A stretch of DNA of 64,000 bases, taken from assembly GCA_903918755.1 (NCBI GenBank), contig CAIXFN010000110.1:104436-168435 (forward strand), given 5' to 3'. The notes below the pieces were generated by a model. It was given only the letters and a program-made list of their open reading frames with translations, searched no databases and was not told the origin of the DNA. The translations under genes and the position numbers were made by a program. This DNA comes from an uncultured Pedosphaera sp. (GTDB lineage Bacteria > Verrucomicrobiota > Verrucomicrobiia > Limisphaerales > Pedosphaeraceae). Below, piece after piece: positions 44,054 to 53,300 of this stretch (the stretch's first letter is position 1; each line of letters begins with the position of its first letter).

Positions 44054-45217
44054 CTAATGCTTGAGTCCGAGAAAAAGAAACACCAAATCAATAACAAACA
44101 ACAGCACGACGGTGACCTCCAAAACCACCATCAAAAGATTGTTCTGATCATGCTTCAGCAATTGGTAAAGATCATCCAAAGTCTTGAGCTTGCCGTCGAT
44201 GGACCGGTGCCAGTCCCCCAAATGGAAGCGGGCGGAAATATTTTCGTAAATCCGCGCCAAATGCCAGTCCCCGAAAAACTTCGTGATATTACTCAACTCA
44301 TCGTTGAACCGTGCCAGGTCGATCCGGATATCCCGCAACTCCCGCAACACATTCCCGCGACTCCGTGTCTTCCGCTCGCTCAAATCCCGGTAGGACCGCA
44401 CCAGGGCCTCATCCAAAATGCGATCATATGCCTCCAATTCCGCCAGTTGCAGATTCGCCAGTTCCAACACATAGAGCGTCTCGTCAAAATTCTCCGGTTG
44501 ATCAATGATCAGCGCTGCGTCCCAGTCCATCACCACCAGGTCATGCTCATAATAACTGAGATGCCGTCCCGTGGATTCGTCGGCTTCCTGCGTCGAAAGG
44601 TGATCAATATCCGGCTCCTGGGTCAGCAACGCCGCCACTTCGCGCCGATGCTCCTTCAACCAATCCTCCGCCCGGACGGGTGCGCCGTCCCGCCCGCCCA
44701 GTGGCGATTGGAGACAAAAAACCGTATAGGCTTCCTCCGGCGCCAGTTCCGTCACTGGCCGGATGTAATACGGCGCCAACTCCCGTCGCACTTCCTCCGC
44801 CATGTGCCGCACCTCATCCTGCAAAGTACTACTATGGAATTGGAGATCGTGATAATCCACCAGGTCCCCCACCTGCTGAACCGCAAACGGCACCCGGATC
44901 GTGATGCTGATCGCCCCCACGGGCAGAATCTTCACCGTCCGCTCCACCCGCACCGCCCCGCTCGGCCCCAACCGCTCCCAGGCCGGCAACCGTACCATCT
45001 GGGGTTTGAAAAAAAACAAGTGCCGGGGACTCCGCTTGCTGGCATCCACCGCAAATTGCGCCACCGGCTGCCCCAGCAATTCCCGCACCGGCTTGCGGGA
45101 CATGTCGTACGCCAGGTCAAACGCAAACACGTAAACCACCTCCCCCACATAAGGTCGGGTCGGCTTCACCATCGCCCGTCCATCCATCCCCCGCGTCTGG
45201 TCCACACCCTCAATCAT
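44054..45217 (-). CDS. RMD1/YagE (DUF155)-like membrane protein
   Basis: 387 residues from the ATG at 45217; a TTG at 45253 would add 12. The soluble part contains EHDLVVMDWDAALIIDQPEN and helical repeats (ETLYVLELANLQLAELEAYD). A C-terminal hydrophobic segment (LMVVLEVTVVLLFVIDLVFL) gives a tail-anchored topology. This layout, including the FFGDWHLARIYE region, resembles the RMD1/YagE family, whose role is poorly known. The N-terminal third is unlike that family, so confidence is moderate. Confidence 0.5.
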   Translation of the reverse strand: MIEGVDQTRGMDGRAMVKPTRPYVGEVVYVFAFDLAYDMSRKPVRELLGQPVAQFAVDASKRSPRHLFFFKPQMVRLPAWERLGPSGAVRVERTVKILPVGAISITIRVPFAVQQVGDLVDYHDLQFHSSTLQDEVRHMAEEVRRELAPYYIRPVTELAPEEAYTVFCLQSPLGGRDGAPVRAEDWLKEHRREVAALLTQEPDIDHLSTQEADESTGRHLSYYEHDLVVMDWDAALIIDQPENFDETLYVLELANLQLAELEAYDRILDEALVRSYRDLSERKTRSRGNVLRELRDIRIDLARFNDELSNITKFFGDWHLARIYENISARFHLGDWHRSIDGKLKTLDDLYQLLKHDQNNLLMVVLEVTVVLLFVIDLVFLFLGLKH

Positions 45218-45279
45218 ACAAAAACCATACCCCACCAACCCTCCGAAGTCCAACCCACCAACCCCTTATGGCCCTATCC

Positions 45280-45359
45280 GCCATCCTGTCCGGCGAAGCC
45301 TTGGCGAAGACGGAAGCCGCCCTGGCGACGGCGGAAGCACGAATCAGGAAGCTCTAACT
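45280..45359. repeat. Dispersed repeat, CGACGGCGGAAGC family, copy 1
   Basis: A segment related to 57696-57757: core GCCGCCCTGGCGACGGCGGA, then AGGAAGCTCTAACT. The final block matches the 42-base repeats at 46.3-46.4 kb. It covers the last codons of the 45354 gene at one edge. Confidence 0.55.
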
Positions 45360-46259
45360 CCCCTCAACTGCCCCGGAGACCCCGGCCATACACCCCGCCT
45401 TGAATCGGCTCCAATACCGATCCGGATACGACTCAAAATAGTACGCCAAATCCGCCGCCCCGAACCCCTTGACCACACCCGCAATCCCCGCCAGGCACGC
45501 TCTCACCGTGGATTTTTCCAGCCCGCCGGCGCAGCGCAAAATTTCCCCCAGCGCAAACTCCACCGCTTCCTGGCGTTCGCCATCTCCCACCAGTGCCAGC
45601 AGAGCCAGATCTTGTACGCAGGTTTCATCCGTATACGCCCCGCCCTCCGGCAGATCCAATCCCTGGGCAAAATGATCCCATACCGCATGGCGCGACCATT
45701 GATTCTGAAAGGCGGCCAGCATTTGCAACCGTTTTTCACCACTGGCGGCCAACCATTCCGCCCCCAGCCGCCGCCAGCTATCGGGAATCGGCTTCCCTCC
45801 TTCCGGAACTTCATAGTCGAAAAACTCGTAGGCCTGCCGGCACCATGCCAATTCCTCCGCCAGGAAACCGCCGAAAAACCATTCCGCGCCCAAAGTCTGC
45901 CGCAGGTCCAACTCCCTCCCGTCGGAAAACGCTTCGCGCCGCCGGCACCCCGCCCGCACCGCGGCTCCCGCCAGCCAGCCAGGTAAGCGGAGTTCGTAAT
46001 TCGTGCCGCCGCAAAACGCCAGGATGACGTGACTCCGGGGATGCGTGAGCGCCGGAGTTCCGTGCACCAAACACCGGCAATCCGCCGGCAATGTGCGGCC
46101 GATCTCATCCCAGACCCGCGCCACCACATCAGGATGAGTGCCGCAATTTTCGTAAGGCTTCTCGACACTGTCCCATGCCGCCAAAACGGGCGCAGGGCGC
46201 CGGTTCCAGCTGGCCAGCCAGCGCAAAACCGCCTCATTTCTCGGCTGTTGGATTCCCAT
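45354..46259 (-). CDS. Conserved hypothetical protein
   Basis: 301 residues. A repeated-looking N-terminal part (SWNRRPAPVLAAWDSVEKPY, GTHPDVVARVWDEIGRTLP, VHGTPALTHPRSHVILAF, GGTNYELRLPGW) is characteristic of an uncharacterised family. The C-terminal half is rich in Trp, Asp and Glu (VWDHFAQGLDLPEGGAY). No signal peptide, membrane helix or catalytic motif. Cytoplasmic, function unknown. Confidence 0.7.
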   Translation of the reverse strand: MGIQQPRNEAVLRWLASWNRRPAPVLAAWDSVEKPYENCGTHPDVVARVWDEIGRTLPADCRCLVHGTPALTHPRSHVILAFCGGTNYELRLPGWLAGAAVRAGCRRREAFSDGRELDLRQTLGAEWFFGGFLAEELAWCRQAYEFFDYEVPEGGKPIPDSWRRLGAEWLAASGEKRLQMLAAFQNQWSRHAVWDHFAQGLDLPEGGAYTDETCVQDLALLALVGDGERQEAVEFALGEILRCAGGLEKSTVRACLAGIAGVVKGFGAADLAYYFESYPDRYWSRFKAGCMAGVSGAVEGS

Positions 46260-46309
46260 CGCTGAGCCTTACTTTTCAATGCACCCGAACTCGCCACCCG
46301 CCCCAACTT

Positions 46310-46351
46310 AACCCTTTGTAGGAGCTGACGTAAGGAAGCTCTGACTCGACC
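46310..46351. repeat. 42-base repeat, copy 1
   Basis: Identical over 42 bases to 46406-46447; contains TTTGTAGGAGCTGACGTAAG and AAGCTCTGACTCG. Related fragments occur at 45.3 and 57.7 kb. Confidence 0.85.
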
Positions 46352-46405
46352 GCGACACCCCGCCTCGCCTCACCGCACGCCAACCCGCTACCCGCTCACC
46401 ACCTC

Positions 46406-46447
46406 AACCCTTTGTAGGAGCTGACGTAAGGAAGCTCTGACTCGACC
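46406..46447. repeat. 42-base repeat, copy 2
   Basis: Identical to the copy at 46310-46351; both are followed by CCCCGCCTCGCC-type sequence, indicating duplication of a longer unit of about 96 bases. Confidence 0.85.
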
Positions 46448-46602
46448 CAAACGCCCCGCCTCGCCCCACCGCCCCCAAACCCACACTCATCCGCTTCCCC
46501 GCACGTTTCCTACCTTCCCCCCCTCCCCCCGTCCATGCTATTTTCTTCCTCCGTGAATTGGATCGAACCAACTGGCCTTTCCGGTGGCCGCTGCGTAACC
46601 CT

Positions 46603-47715
46603 ATGTCCTCCCCTCTCCCGCTGATCGCCCTCCTAACTGCCCTGCTCCTCGCCGGCTGCGCCGTCCCCCGCCGCGCATCCGCCCCCGCCGTCCGCGCCAC
46701 CGGGTTTATCGGCCTCCGCGACTTCAGCCATTTCATCCGCACCCCGGGAACCAATGCCGGCGAAATCGTCCTCACCTCCCCGCCTTTCAAAGCCCCGCTC
46801 GACTGGGATGAATTGGTCGTCTCCTGGAATTCCGCCCCGGGCGACCACCTTACCATCGAAGCCCGCGTCCTTCGCCTTGACCACTTCACCAAATATTACA
46901 CCCTCGGCCGCTGGTCCGACGATCCGTCCCAATACCCGCGCGAAAGCGTCCCCCGCCAGACCGACCCCGACGGCACCGTCAAAACCGATACCCTCATCCT
47001 GAAGCGCCCCGGCGGCGACGTTCAATTGCGCCTCACCCTCGGCGGCAAGGACACCAACACTCCCGCGAACCTGAAATACCTCGCACTGTCCTTCTGCGAC
47101 AGCCGCCAGCGTCCTGATCCCGCCGCCACCAATTCCGCCGCCTGGGGCAAAATCCTGCCCGTGCCCGAACTGCGCCAGGGTGATTATCCCGAACAACAAG
47201 GCTGGTGTAGCCCAACCTCGCTGTCCATGGTGCTCGCCTATTGGGGCAAAATTCTCAAACGCCCCGAACTGAACCGCCCCGTGCCTGAAGTCGCCCACGC
47301 CATCCACGACACCGCATTCGACGGCACCGGCAATTGGCCTTTCAACACCGCCTACGCCGGCGCCTTCCCCGGCCTGCGAGCCTACGTCACGCGCTTCAAC
47401 GACCTCTCGGAACTCGAAGACTGGATCAACGCTGGCGTGCCCGTCATCATCTCCGTCTCTTCCTACCTCACCAACGACCGCCGCAGCGGCCGCGACAACG
47501 GCCACTTAATCGTCTGCGCCGGCTTCACCGCCACCGGCGATTTCGTCGCCAACGACCCCGGCGTCTCCGTCAAACGCAACGAATCCGCCCGCCGTGTTTA
47601 CCCCCGCGCCCGCGTCATCGAAGCCTGGAAAAAATCCAAAAACGCCGTCTACCTCATCTACCCCGAATCCCTCAAACCACCCCGCAACCGCTCCGGCACC
47701 TGGGACGCCAAATAA
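46603..47715 (+). CDS. Lipoprotein with C39-like peptidase domain
   Basis: 370 residues from the ATG at 46603. The lipobox LLAGC (Cys19) predicts a lipoprotein. A beta-rich N-terminal domain (40-185) precedes a papain-like C39 peptidase fold. Catalytic Cys202 (QQGWCSPTSLSMVLAYW), His301 (NGHLIVCAGF) and an Asp in FVANDPG are visible. It may cleave peptides, act as a transpeptidase-like domain or be a binding pseudo-enzyme. The usual partner transporter is not in the window. Confidence 0.82.
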   Translation: MSSPLPLIALLTALLLAGCAVPRRASAPAVRATGFIGLRDFSHFIRTPGTNAGEIVLTSPPFKAPLDWDELVVSWNSAPGDHLTIEARVLRLDHFTKYYTLGRWSDDPSQYPRESVPRQTDPDGTVKTDTLILKRPGGDVQLRLTLGGKDTNTPANLKYLALSFCDSRQRPDPAATNSAAWGKILPVPELRQGDYPEQQGWCSPTSLSMVLAYWGKILKRPELNRPVPEVAHAIHDTAFDGTGNWPFNTAYAGAFPGLRAYVTRFNDLSELEDWINAGVPVIISVSSYLTNDRRSGRDNGHLIVCAGFTATGDFVANDPGVSVKRNESARRVYPRARVIEAWKKSKNAVYLIYPESLKPPRNRSGTWDAK

Positions 47716-47806
47716 TCGTGCGGCGGAGTTTTTGAAAAATTCCTCCTCCCCAATCTCACTCCCCGTGGGCTGAAGGTGCAATTCCCGCAGCCACCCCTCC
47801 TTCCCT

Positions 47807-47840
47807 CTTCGTTAGCTTCGTTAGCTTCTGTAAAATCCCG
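47807..47840. repeat. Direct repeat flanking the GxxExxR pseudogene, left copy
   Basis: 34 bases, containing two CTTCGTTAGC-type units and GCTTCTGTAAAATC. It matches the right copy (48439-48472) at 30 of 34 positions and in the same orientation. Confidence 0.75.
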
Positions 47841-47987
47841 TCTTCCCTCGCCCCGTTTACCGCGTCACCTCGGGTCCAAATGTTCGACACCGCTGGAACC
47901 CTTTCCCCACCAGTATAGCCCAGTTCCACACCCCATCAAAACCACGCCCACTCAGTTTGCGTGGCTTGCTGCCGTGAAGTCCTCAGT

Positions 47988-48389
47988 TCAACGGTTTGCG
48001 CCGGGTAAAATCAGCCGGTCGATACCCTCCACCAATTTCATTTCGTGAAAGTTGATGAGCAGGCCGACCGGGACATTGAGGAGCTTCATATAACTCAAGA
48101 GTTGCGCTTTGTGGATGGGCAGCACCTCGTGCGTGCACTTGAGTTCCAACCCCAGACAATCTTCCACCAGCACATCGAACCGCAGCGACTCTTCAAAAGT
48201 GATGCCCTTGTATTCGATTATTACCACGCGCTAATTCACCGCCCGCAGATTGCGCAGACTCAATTCCCGCATCAGACATTTCTCATAAATGCCCTCGATC
48301 AACCCCGGTCCTTTCAAACGATGGACCTCGATCGCCGCGCCAATGACAATCCGGCTCAGCTCGTCAGCCTTTTGAAAGAATGGATGCAC
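47988..48389 (-). pseudogene. GxxExxR family gene interrupted by an amber codon
   Basis: Read from the GTG at 48389, the frame gives ADELSRIVIGAAIEVHR, then GPGLIEGIYEKCLMRELSL, and continues after a TAG at codon 53 (48231-48233) with IEYKGITFEESLRFDVLVED, HKAQLLSYMKLL and GLLINFH. Both halves match consecutive parts of the GxxExxR protein family, including the GAAIEVHR and LELK motifs. One point change (CAG to TAG is the simplest route) explains the break. The gene is bracketed by direct repeats at 47807 and 48439. Confidence 0.85.
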
Positions 48390-48438
48390 GAATAAATCCT
48401 ACTAAACCTGAATCCGGCAACAGCGCCCCCCTGCAGCC

Positions 48439-48472
48439 CTTCGTTACCTTAGTTTGCTTCTGTAAAATTCCG
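48439..48472. repeat. Direct repeat flanking the GxxExxR pseudogene, right copy
   Basis: Direct copy of 47807-47840 (30 of 34 positions), ending GCTTCTGTAAAATTCCG. Confidence 0.75.
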
Positions 48473-48533
48473 GCTTTTCCGTCTGCCCGCTTTCCGTTTT
48501 GGCTATTGCGGCTCCAACCCCGCCTCCCCGCCC

Positions 48534-50177
48534 CTACTCCCTCCACGCCTGCCGCGTCGCAATCGGCACATACCCCACTTCCAACCCCTTCGGCGGCGTC
48601 AGGATCAACGCCGGATCAATCGCCGCCAATTTACCCCGCGCCGGCGGCGTCAGGTATTCCCGGTCTTTCTTCCAATTCCGATGCAGCTTCTCCACCCGCA
48701 CTTGCAAATCCTCCCGCTCCCGATCCGTCAAATCGGCGTTCAAAATCGCCGGTTGATCCGCAAAACGATACCAGTAATACGTCACTACACTGCCGTCCCC
48801 CGGAAGCGCCTGGAACGGACCCGCCACCGGCCCCGGCTTCTTCCAGCAACTGCCCGGCTCATCCGGCGTGGTATAGGGCTCCGGCCGGTCCTCCTGCGGA
48901 CGATCAAATTTAAGCGCCGCCAACCCGGTTTCCGCCGGCACTTCCTCCGCCTTCACCGGCACCCAAGCCGGCTTTTTTTCCGGCGCCTTCACCAGATGAT
49001 AATATTCCGGCAGCGTCACCAGTGGCCCGTTCTTGGAATCGGTCTTGGCCGCCAGCCCGTAGTTCCATTTGTAACCGAAAGTGTTTTCATCGAAGGCGCT
49101 GGGTGTCGCGAAGGAATTCCAATCCAGCGGCACCTTCTTTTTGTCCGCCGCCCCCGGAAGGTAAATTCGCCACGTGGCTGCGCCGCGTCCGCTCAGGACA
49201 TGCGTGTAAGCCCCGGCCGGATTGATCGCTCCGCTGGCGACCGGTCCGCCCGCAAACCAGGCCTGCACGGCCTCCGGCAACGCCGTGCGATTGTAGGATG
49301 TAATGTGATGCACCACCATCGAGTCCCCGTCGCTCCCGCGCGGGAATGAGGTCGGCGCAATCCGCGCGTAGGTTTCGCCCTTGGCATCGACGGCTTGCGC
49401 GCTGGGCACATACTGGGTTTCCATCTGCAACGCCCGGTTGGGATTGGTCGGCCGGCTGTCCAACAACTGACCCGCAAATCGCGACTCCTTGAGCGCGGCC
49501 CGCGCCCAGAAATTCGGCGTGAAAAACGCCAGCGGCCCCTTGAAATTCTCCGTGTTCAGGAATAGCGTCCAGCAATTGCTCCCCGTCGGCACTGGTTTTC
49601 CATTGGTGGTGGCTTTCGCCGGCGTCAATGGCAACGGTAGGTAGCCATAGCCGAACAGCTCACCGCAAACCCCCTGCTTGAGATTCAAACCGTCGATGGG
49701 AAAGAGCACCCAGGGACTGAGCTGCGCCACGCCGTAAACGCCACGAGGCTTATCCCACTCTCCCCAACCGTGCGCCGGTCCATTGGCGATATCACTGAAA
49801 TTCGGCCCCACACCGCCCATGATGAACTTCGGCGTGGTGGTGGGAAACCGCGTGTCGCGCCACCAACCCAGCCCGCCTTCGACGTCGGAATAAAGATTGG
49901 TCGGGGCCTGCCCATCGTATTGCGCAAACATCCAGGTGCCAAAGAGCCCCGTTTGAAATTGATGTCCGGGGTATTCCTTCAGCAACGGCCAGGCGGCCAC
50001 ATACATGGAGAAACCGGCGTTATAGGTGGTCGGCACCTTTTCGTTGGGAACAATGAGGTATCCCGCCATTTCCCCCTCCTGCACCTTGCCGCCGTCCGCG
50101 GCGCGCGCCGGGAGGACGGCCAGCAACCCGGCCAGAAGTTGGAACGCAAACCACCCGCGAGACGTCTTGGAGCGCAT
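48534..50177 (-). CDS. Exported protein of unknown function
   Basis: 547 residues from the ATG at 50177; a TTG at 50189 would add four. A signal peptide ends near PARA|ADG (about residue 27). The mature part is rich in Trp, Tyr, Pro and Gly and contains repeating beta-strand-like phrases (GLGWWRDTRFPTTTPKFIMG, NFWARAALKESRFAGQLLD). No catalytic motif, haem site or membrane helix is visible. A carbohydrate- or surface-associated role is only a guess from composition. Confidence 0.65.
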   Translation of the reverse strand: MRSKTSRGWFAFQLLAGLLAVLPARAADGGKVQEGEMAGYLIVPNEKVPTTYNAGFSMYVAAWPLLKEYPGHQFQTGLFGTWMFAQYDGQAPTNLYSDVEGGLGWWRDTRFPTTTPKFIMGGVGPNFSDIANGPAHGWGEWDKPRGVYGVAQLSPWVLFPIDGLNLKQGVCGELFGYGYLPLPLTPAKATTNGKPVPTGSNCWTLFLNTENFKGPLAFFTPNFWARAALKESRFAGQLLDSRPTNPNRALQMETQYVPSAQAVDAKGETYARIAPTSFPRGSDGDSMVVHHITSYNRTALPEAVQAWFAGGPVASGAINPAGAYTHVLSGRGAATWRIYLPGAADKKKVPLDWNSFATPSAFDENTFGYKWNYGLAAKTDSKNGPLVTLPEYYHLVKAPEKKPAWVPVKAEEVPAETGLAALKFDRPQEDRPEPYTTPDEPGSCWKKPGPVAGPFQALPGDGSVVTYYWYRFADQPAILNADLTDREREDLQVRVEKLHRNWKKDREYLTPPARGKLAAIDPALILTPPKGLEVGYVPIATRQAWRE

Positions 50178-50254
50178 AACGAGGAACAATCTAGGAAGCC
50201 GCTGCCGTCATGTCGAGATGGCAATTGCCGAAACCAGGCCATTCAGTGCGATCC

Positions 50255-50282
50255 AAAATGCGAAAGCGGGCCCACTTCCGCA
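50255..50282 (-). terminator. Weak terminator downstream of the hybrid kinase gene
   Basis: The stem TGCGGAAGTGGGCCCGCTTTCGCA on the reverse strand (plus 50259-50282) has two mismatches and is followed by TTTT on the minus strand (50255-50258). It lies about 30 bases past the kinase stop. Confidence 0.4.
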
Positions 50283-50314
50283 CTCCGCCCGCCCCCCCTG
50301 CAAACATCCTCCCA

Positions 50315-53300
50315 TCAGATGGAAACTTCCTCAAAGGATTCGGCCGTCGTCGGCTTCTCCCCGAGCAATCCCTTCAAGGCCTCCAGCAATTGATCTTCGG
50401 TGAATGGCTTGTCCAGTCGGGTGGACACACCCAGTGTTTTAAGTTCCTTGACCGCTGCGTCGTCCAGGCGACCACTCATCGCCACTATGGGTATGGTGGG
50501 CAGGACCTGTCGCACGGCCCGGACAAAGGCCAGGCCGTCCATACCGGGCATGCTCATGTCCGTCAGAATGGCACGCAATTCCGCCCGGTATTGTTCGGCC
50601 CGCACCAGCGCATCCGCGCCATCGGTGGCGGCGACCGGGTTGAAGCCCAGCCAGCGCAGGAGTGCGCAACCTACCGTGCGCAGCGAGGCTTCATCATCTA
50701 CAAACAGGATTGTTTCCCCGCGCCCGCGGAATTTTCCGGCCTTTGGTGGCGGCTTCCCCCCTTCCCCGGCGGCGTCGGGCGCGGGTAGGTAAACGGTGAA
50801 CGTCGCGCCTTTGCCCGGTTCCGAATCCACTTGGACAAAACCGCCATGGCCTTTCAGGATGGCCAGCACGCTGGAGAGTCCCAGTCCCGTTCCCTGGTCG
50901 GGAGCTTTGGTCGTGAAAAATGGATCAAAAACCTGGTCCAGAATTTCCGGCGGTATCCCCGTACCCGTATCGGTAACCCGCAGCAGGACGTAACGGCCGG
51001 GCTTGCCATTCAGCACCGTGGCGGCTTGCCCCGGATCCACGGCCACCGGCCGGACCTCGATGGTAATCGTCCCGCCGCCCGGCATGGCGTCGCGGGCATT
51101 CACGCACAAATTCATGAGCACCTGGTGCAACTGGGTCGCGTTGCCCGGAATCACGGGAGTTTGGGGATCGCACTCCGTCACCAGCCGGATGTTTTTGGGG
51201 AAACTCCCCTTGATCAGCAACTCCAGCTCCCGGATCAACTCCAGGGGCTGGAGCGGCTTGCGCACGCCATCCACCCCCTTGGCGAAGTTCAGCAAATGCC
51301 GCACCATGGCCGCCCCGCGTTGCGCGCTGATGAGCACCGTATTGAGGATTTCTGATTCCCGCGGATAATCTTCCCGGAGCATGCCCACGCTCATCAGAAT
51401 GGGCGCGAGGGCGTTGTTCAAATCATGCGCCACGCCGCCCGCCAGGGAGCCGATCGCCTCCATCCGTTGGGACCGCAGGGCCAGGCGGTCCTGCTTCAGC
51501 CGCTCGGTAATATCCTGCCAGGTTCCCAGCAATCCGATGACCTGACCGCTCGCGTCCCGGTAGGGAATTTTATTCGTCTCCAGCCAGCGGGTGGAGCCAT
51601 CGGCAAACCGGGCTTTTTCCAGAATCCCCAGTTGGGATCGCCCCGACTCCATGACTTCCCGGTCCTTGCGGAGAAAAAACTCGGCTTGCTCCGGAGTGAC
51701 GGGGAGCAGGTCGGTGTCGGATTTCCCCAAAAATGACGCACTGTCCCGCAGCCCGAAGCTGCGCACCACGACCGCGTTGCAGCCGCGATAGCGGGACTGG
51801 CGATCCTTCCAAAAAACGCCTTGCGGAATGTTGTTCAACACCAGGTGCAACATTTCATTCGAGGCTTGGACGGTTTCCTGCGCCCGTTTCCGGTCGGTGA
51901 TGTCGCGCGCGATGACCGAGATAAAATCCAACTCTCCCTCGGCATTGCGATGGGCCATCATGACCGCCGATACGGGGATCTCCCCGCCCCGCGGTTGCTG
52001 CAGCGCGATTTCCTCGCTCCAGGTGCCTGCGCGCGGATCCCCGGCGGCGCCTTCGCGGCGCAGCGATTCCCGCGTCCAGGCCGGAAAGCATTCGGTGATG
52101 TTCATTTTGCGGACCTCCTCCGCGTCCCCAATCCCGAGCATCCGCCGGCCCGCCCGGTTCATGTAGAAAACGCCGCCGTCCGCCCGGGTGAATGCGACAA
52201 AGTCACTGGTGGCTTCCAGAACACTCGCCAACCGGGCGCGTTCGTCCTGCAATTTGCGATCCAATTCCAGCCGCTCAATTTGTTGCTTCAACCGGGTTCG
52301 GGCCAATCGCCAAACGGTCCCGCTCGCCCCGGCCAACACTCCCACCCCCGTCAACAGGCGAAACCACCAGGTCTGCCACACGAACGGCTGGACGACGAAG
52401 GCCAGCGTGGTTCCGGTTTCGTTCCAAACGCCATCGTTGTTGGCGGCTTTGATTTGCAGCCGGTAACTTCCGGGTGACGGGGCGGAGAAGACCACGGAAT
52501 TCCGGTTGCCCAAGGGAACCCAATTCTCATTAACCCCCTCCAGTCGGTAGGCAAACGAAGATTTTTCCGGCGCCGAATAGCTTAGCGCGCTGAAAAATAC
52601 CGTGATATCGTGCCGCCCCGGTGGCACCACCATTGGCTGGGAGTGTCCATCCGGCAAAAAATCTTGCTGCCCAACTTCGTTGCGGATCTGGAATCGCTCC
52701 ACAAATACGGGCGGAGGCAGCGTATTCAGTGGGACCTTTTGGGGATCCACCCGCACCAGCCCTTTGAGGGTTGCAAACCAGAGTCGGCCCTCCCCGTCTT
52801 TCATGGCCGTGGCCTGAAATCCGCCGACACACTCCACACTGGGCAATCCGTCGCTCAGATTGAAAATCTGGCAGCTCAATTTGTCACCGGCATTCGTGGC
52901 GGCTTTTTCCAAAGCGCCCTTCGCCACGCGCACAATCCCGCGATTGGAGCCCAGCCACCAATAGCCCAATCCATCGTCAATCATGGCGCACACGGTTCCA
53001 CCCGGCCACCCTTGCGCCTCGGTGACGGGCTTTAGGATCCCCGCGCGCAGTCGCCGCAAGCTCACCAGGGAACCGCCAATCCATAAAGTGCCGTCGCGCT
53101 CCACCCGCAGGCAGAGCGTCTGCGTCAGTGGTCGGCCTGCCGCATCCTTCATTTCGCTCCAATCACCCACGGCATACCGGAACAAACCTTCCGCGCTGCC
53201 GGCCCAGATCACGCCGGTTTCGGGCTCCTCCGCAAAACATCTCACTCCGGCCAGACTGAAGCCGGCTAAATTGGTGAAAACCTGCCACTGCCCCTCCGCA

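Larger units (their letters stand above)
46260..46602. other. Gene-free stretch with two tandem 42-base repeats
   Basis: No coding frame of note. It holds two identical 42-base copies 96 bases apart (46310-46351, 46406-46447), separated by a C-rich stretch, then a C/T-rich run before the C39 gene. Confidence 0.7.

Noticed and set aside
46310..46447. CRISPR-like repeat-spacer appearance
   Set aside because: Only two copies, no palindrome suited to a crRNA, no cas genes in the window.
48231..48233. TAG in the GxxExxR gene as a recoded (pyrrolysine-type) codon
   Set aside because: No evidence of suppressor tRNA or recoding elements; a plain nonsense change is simpler.
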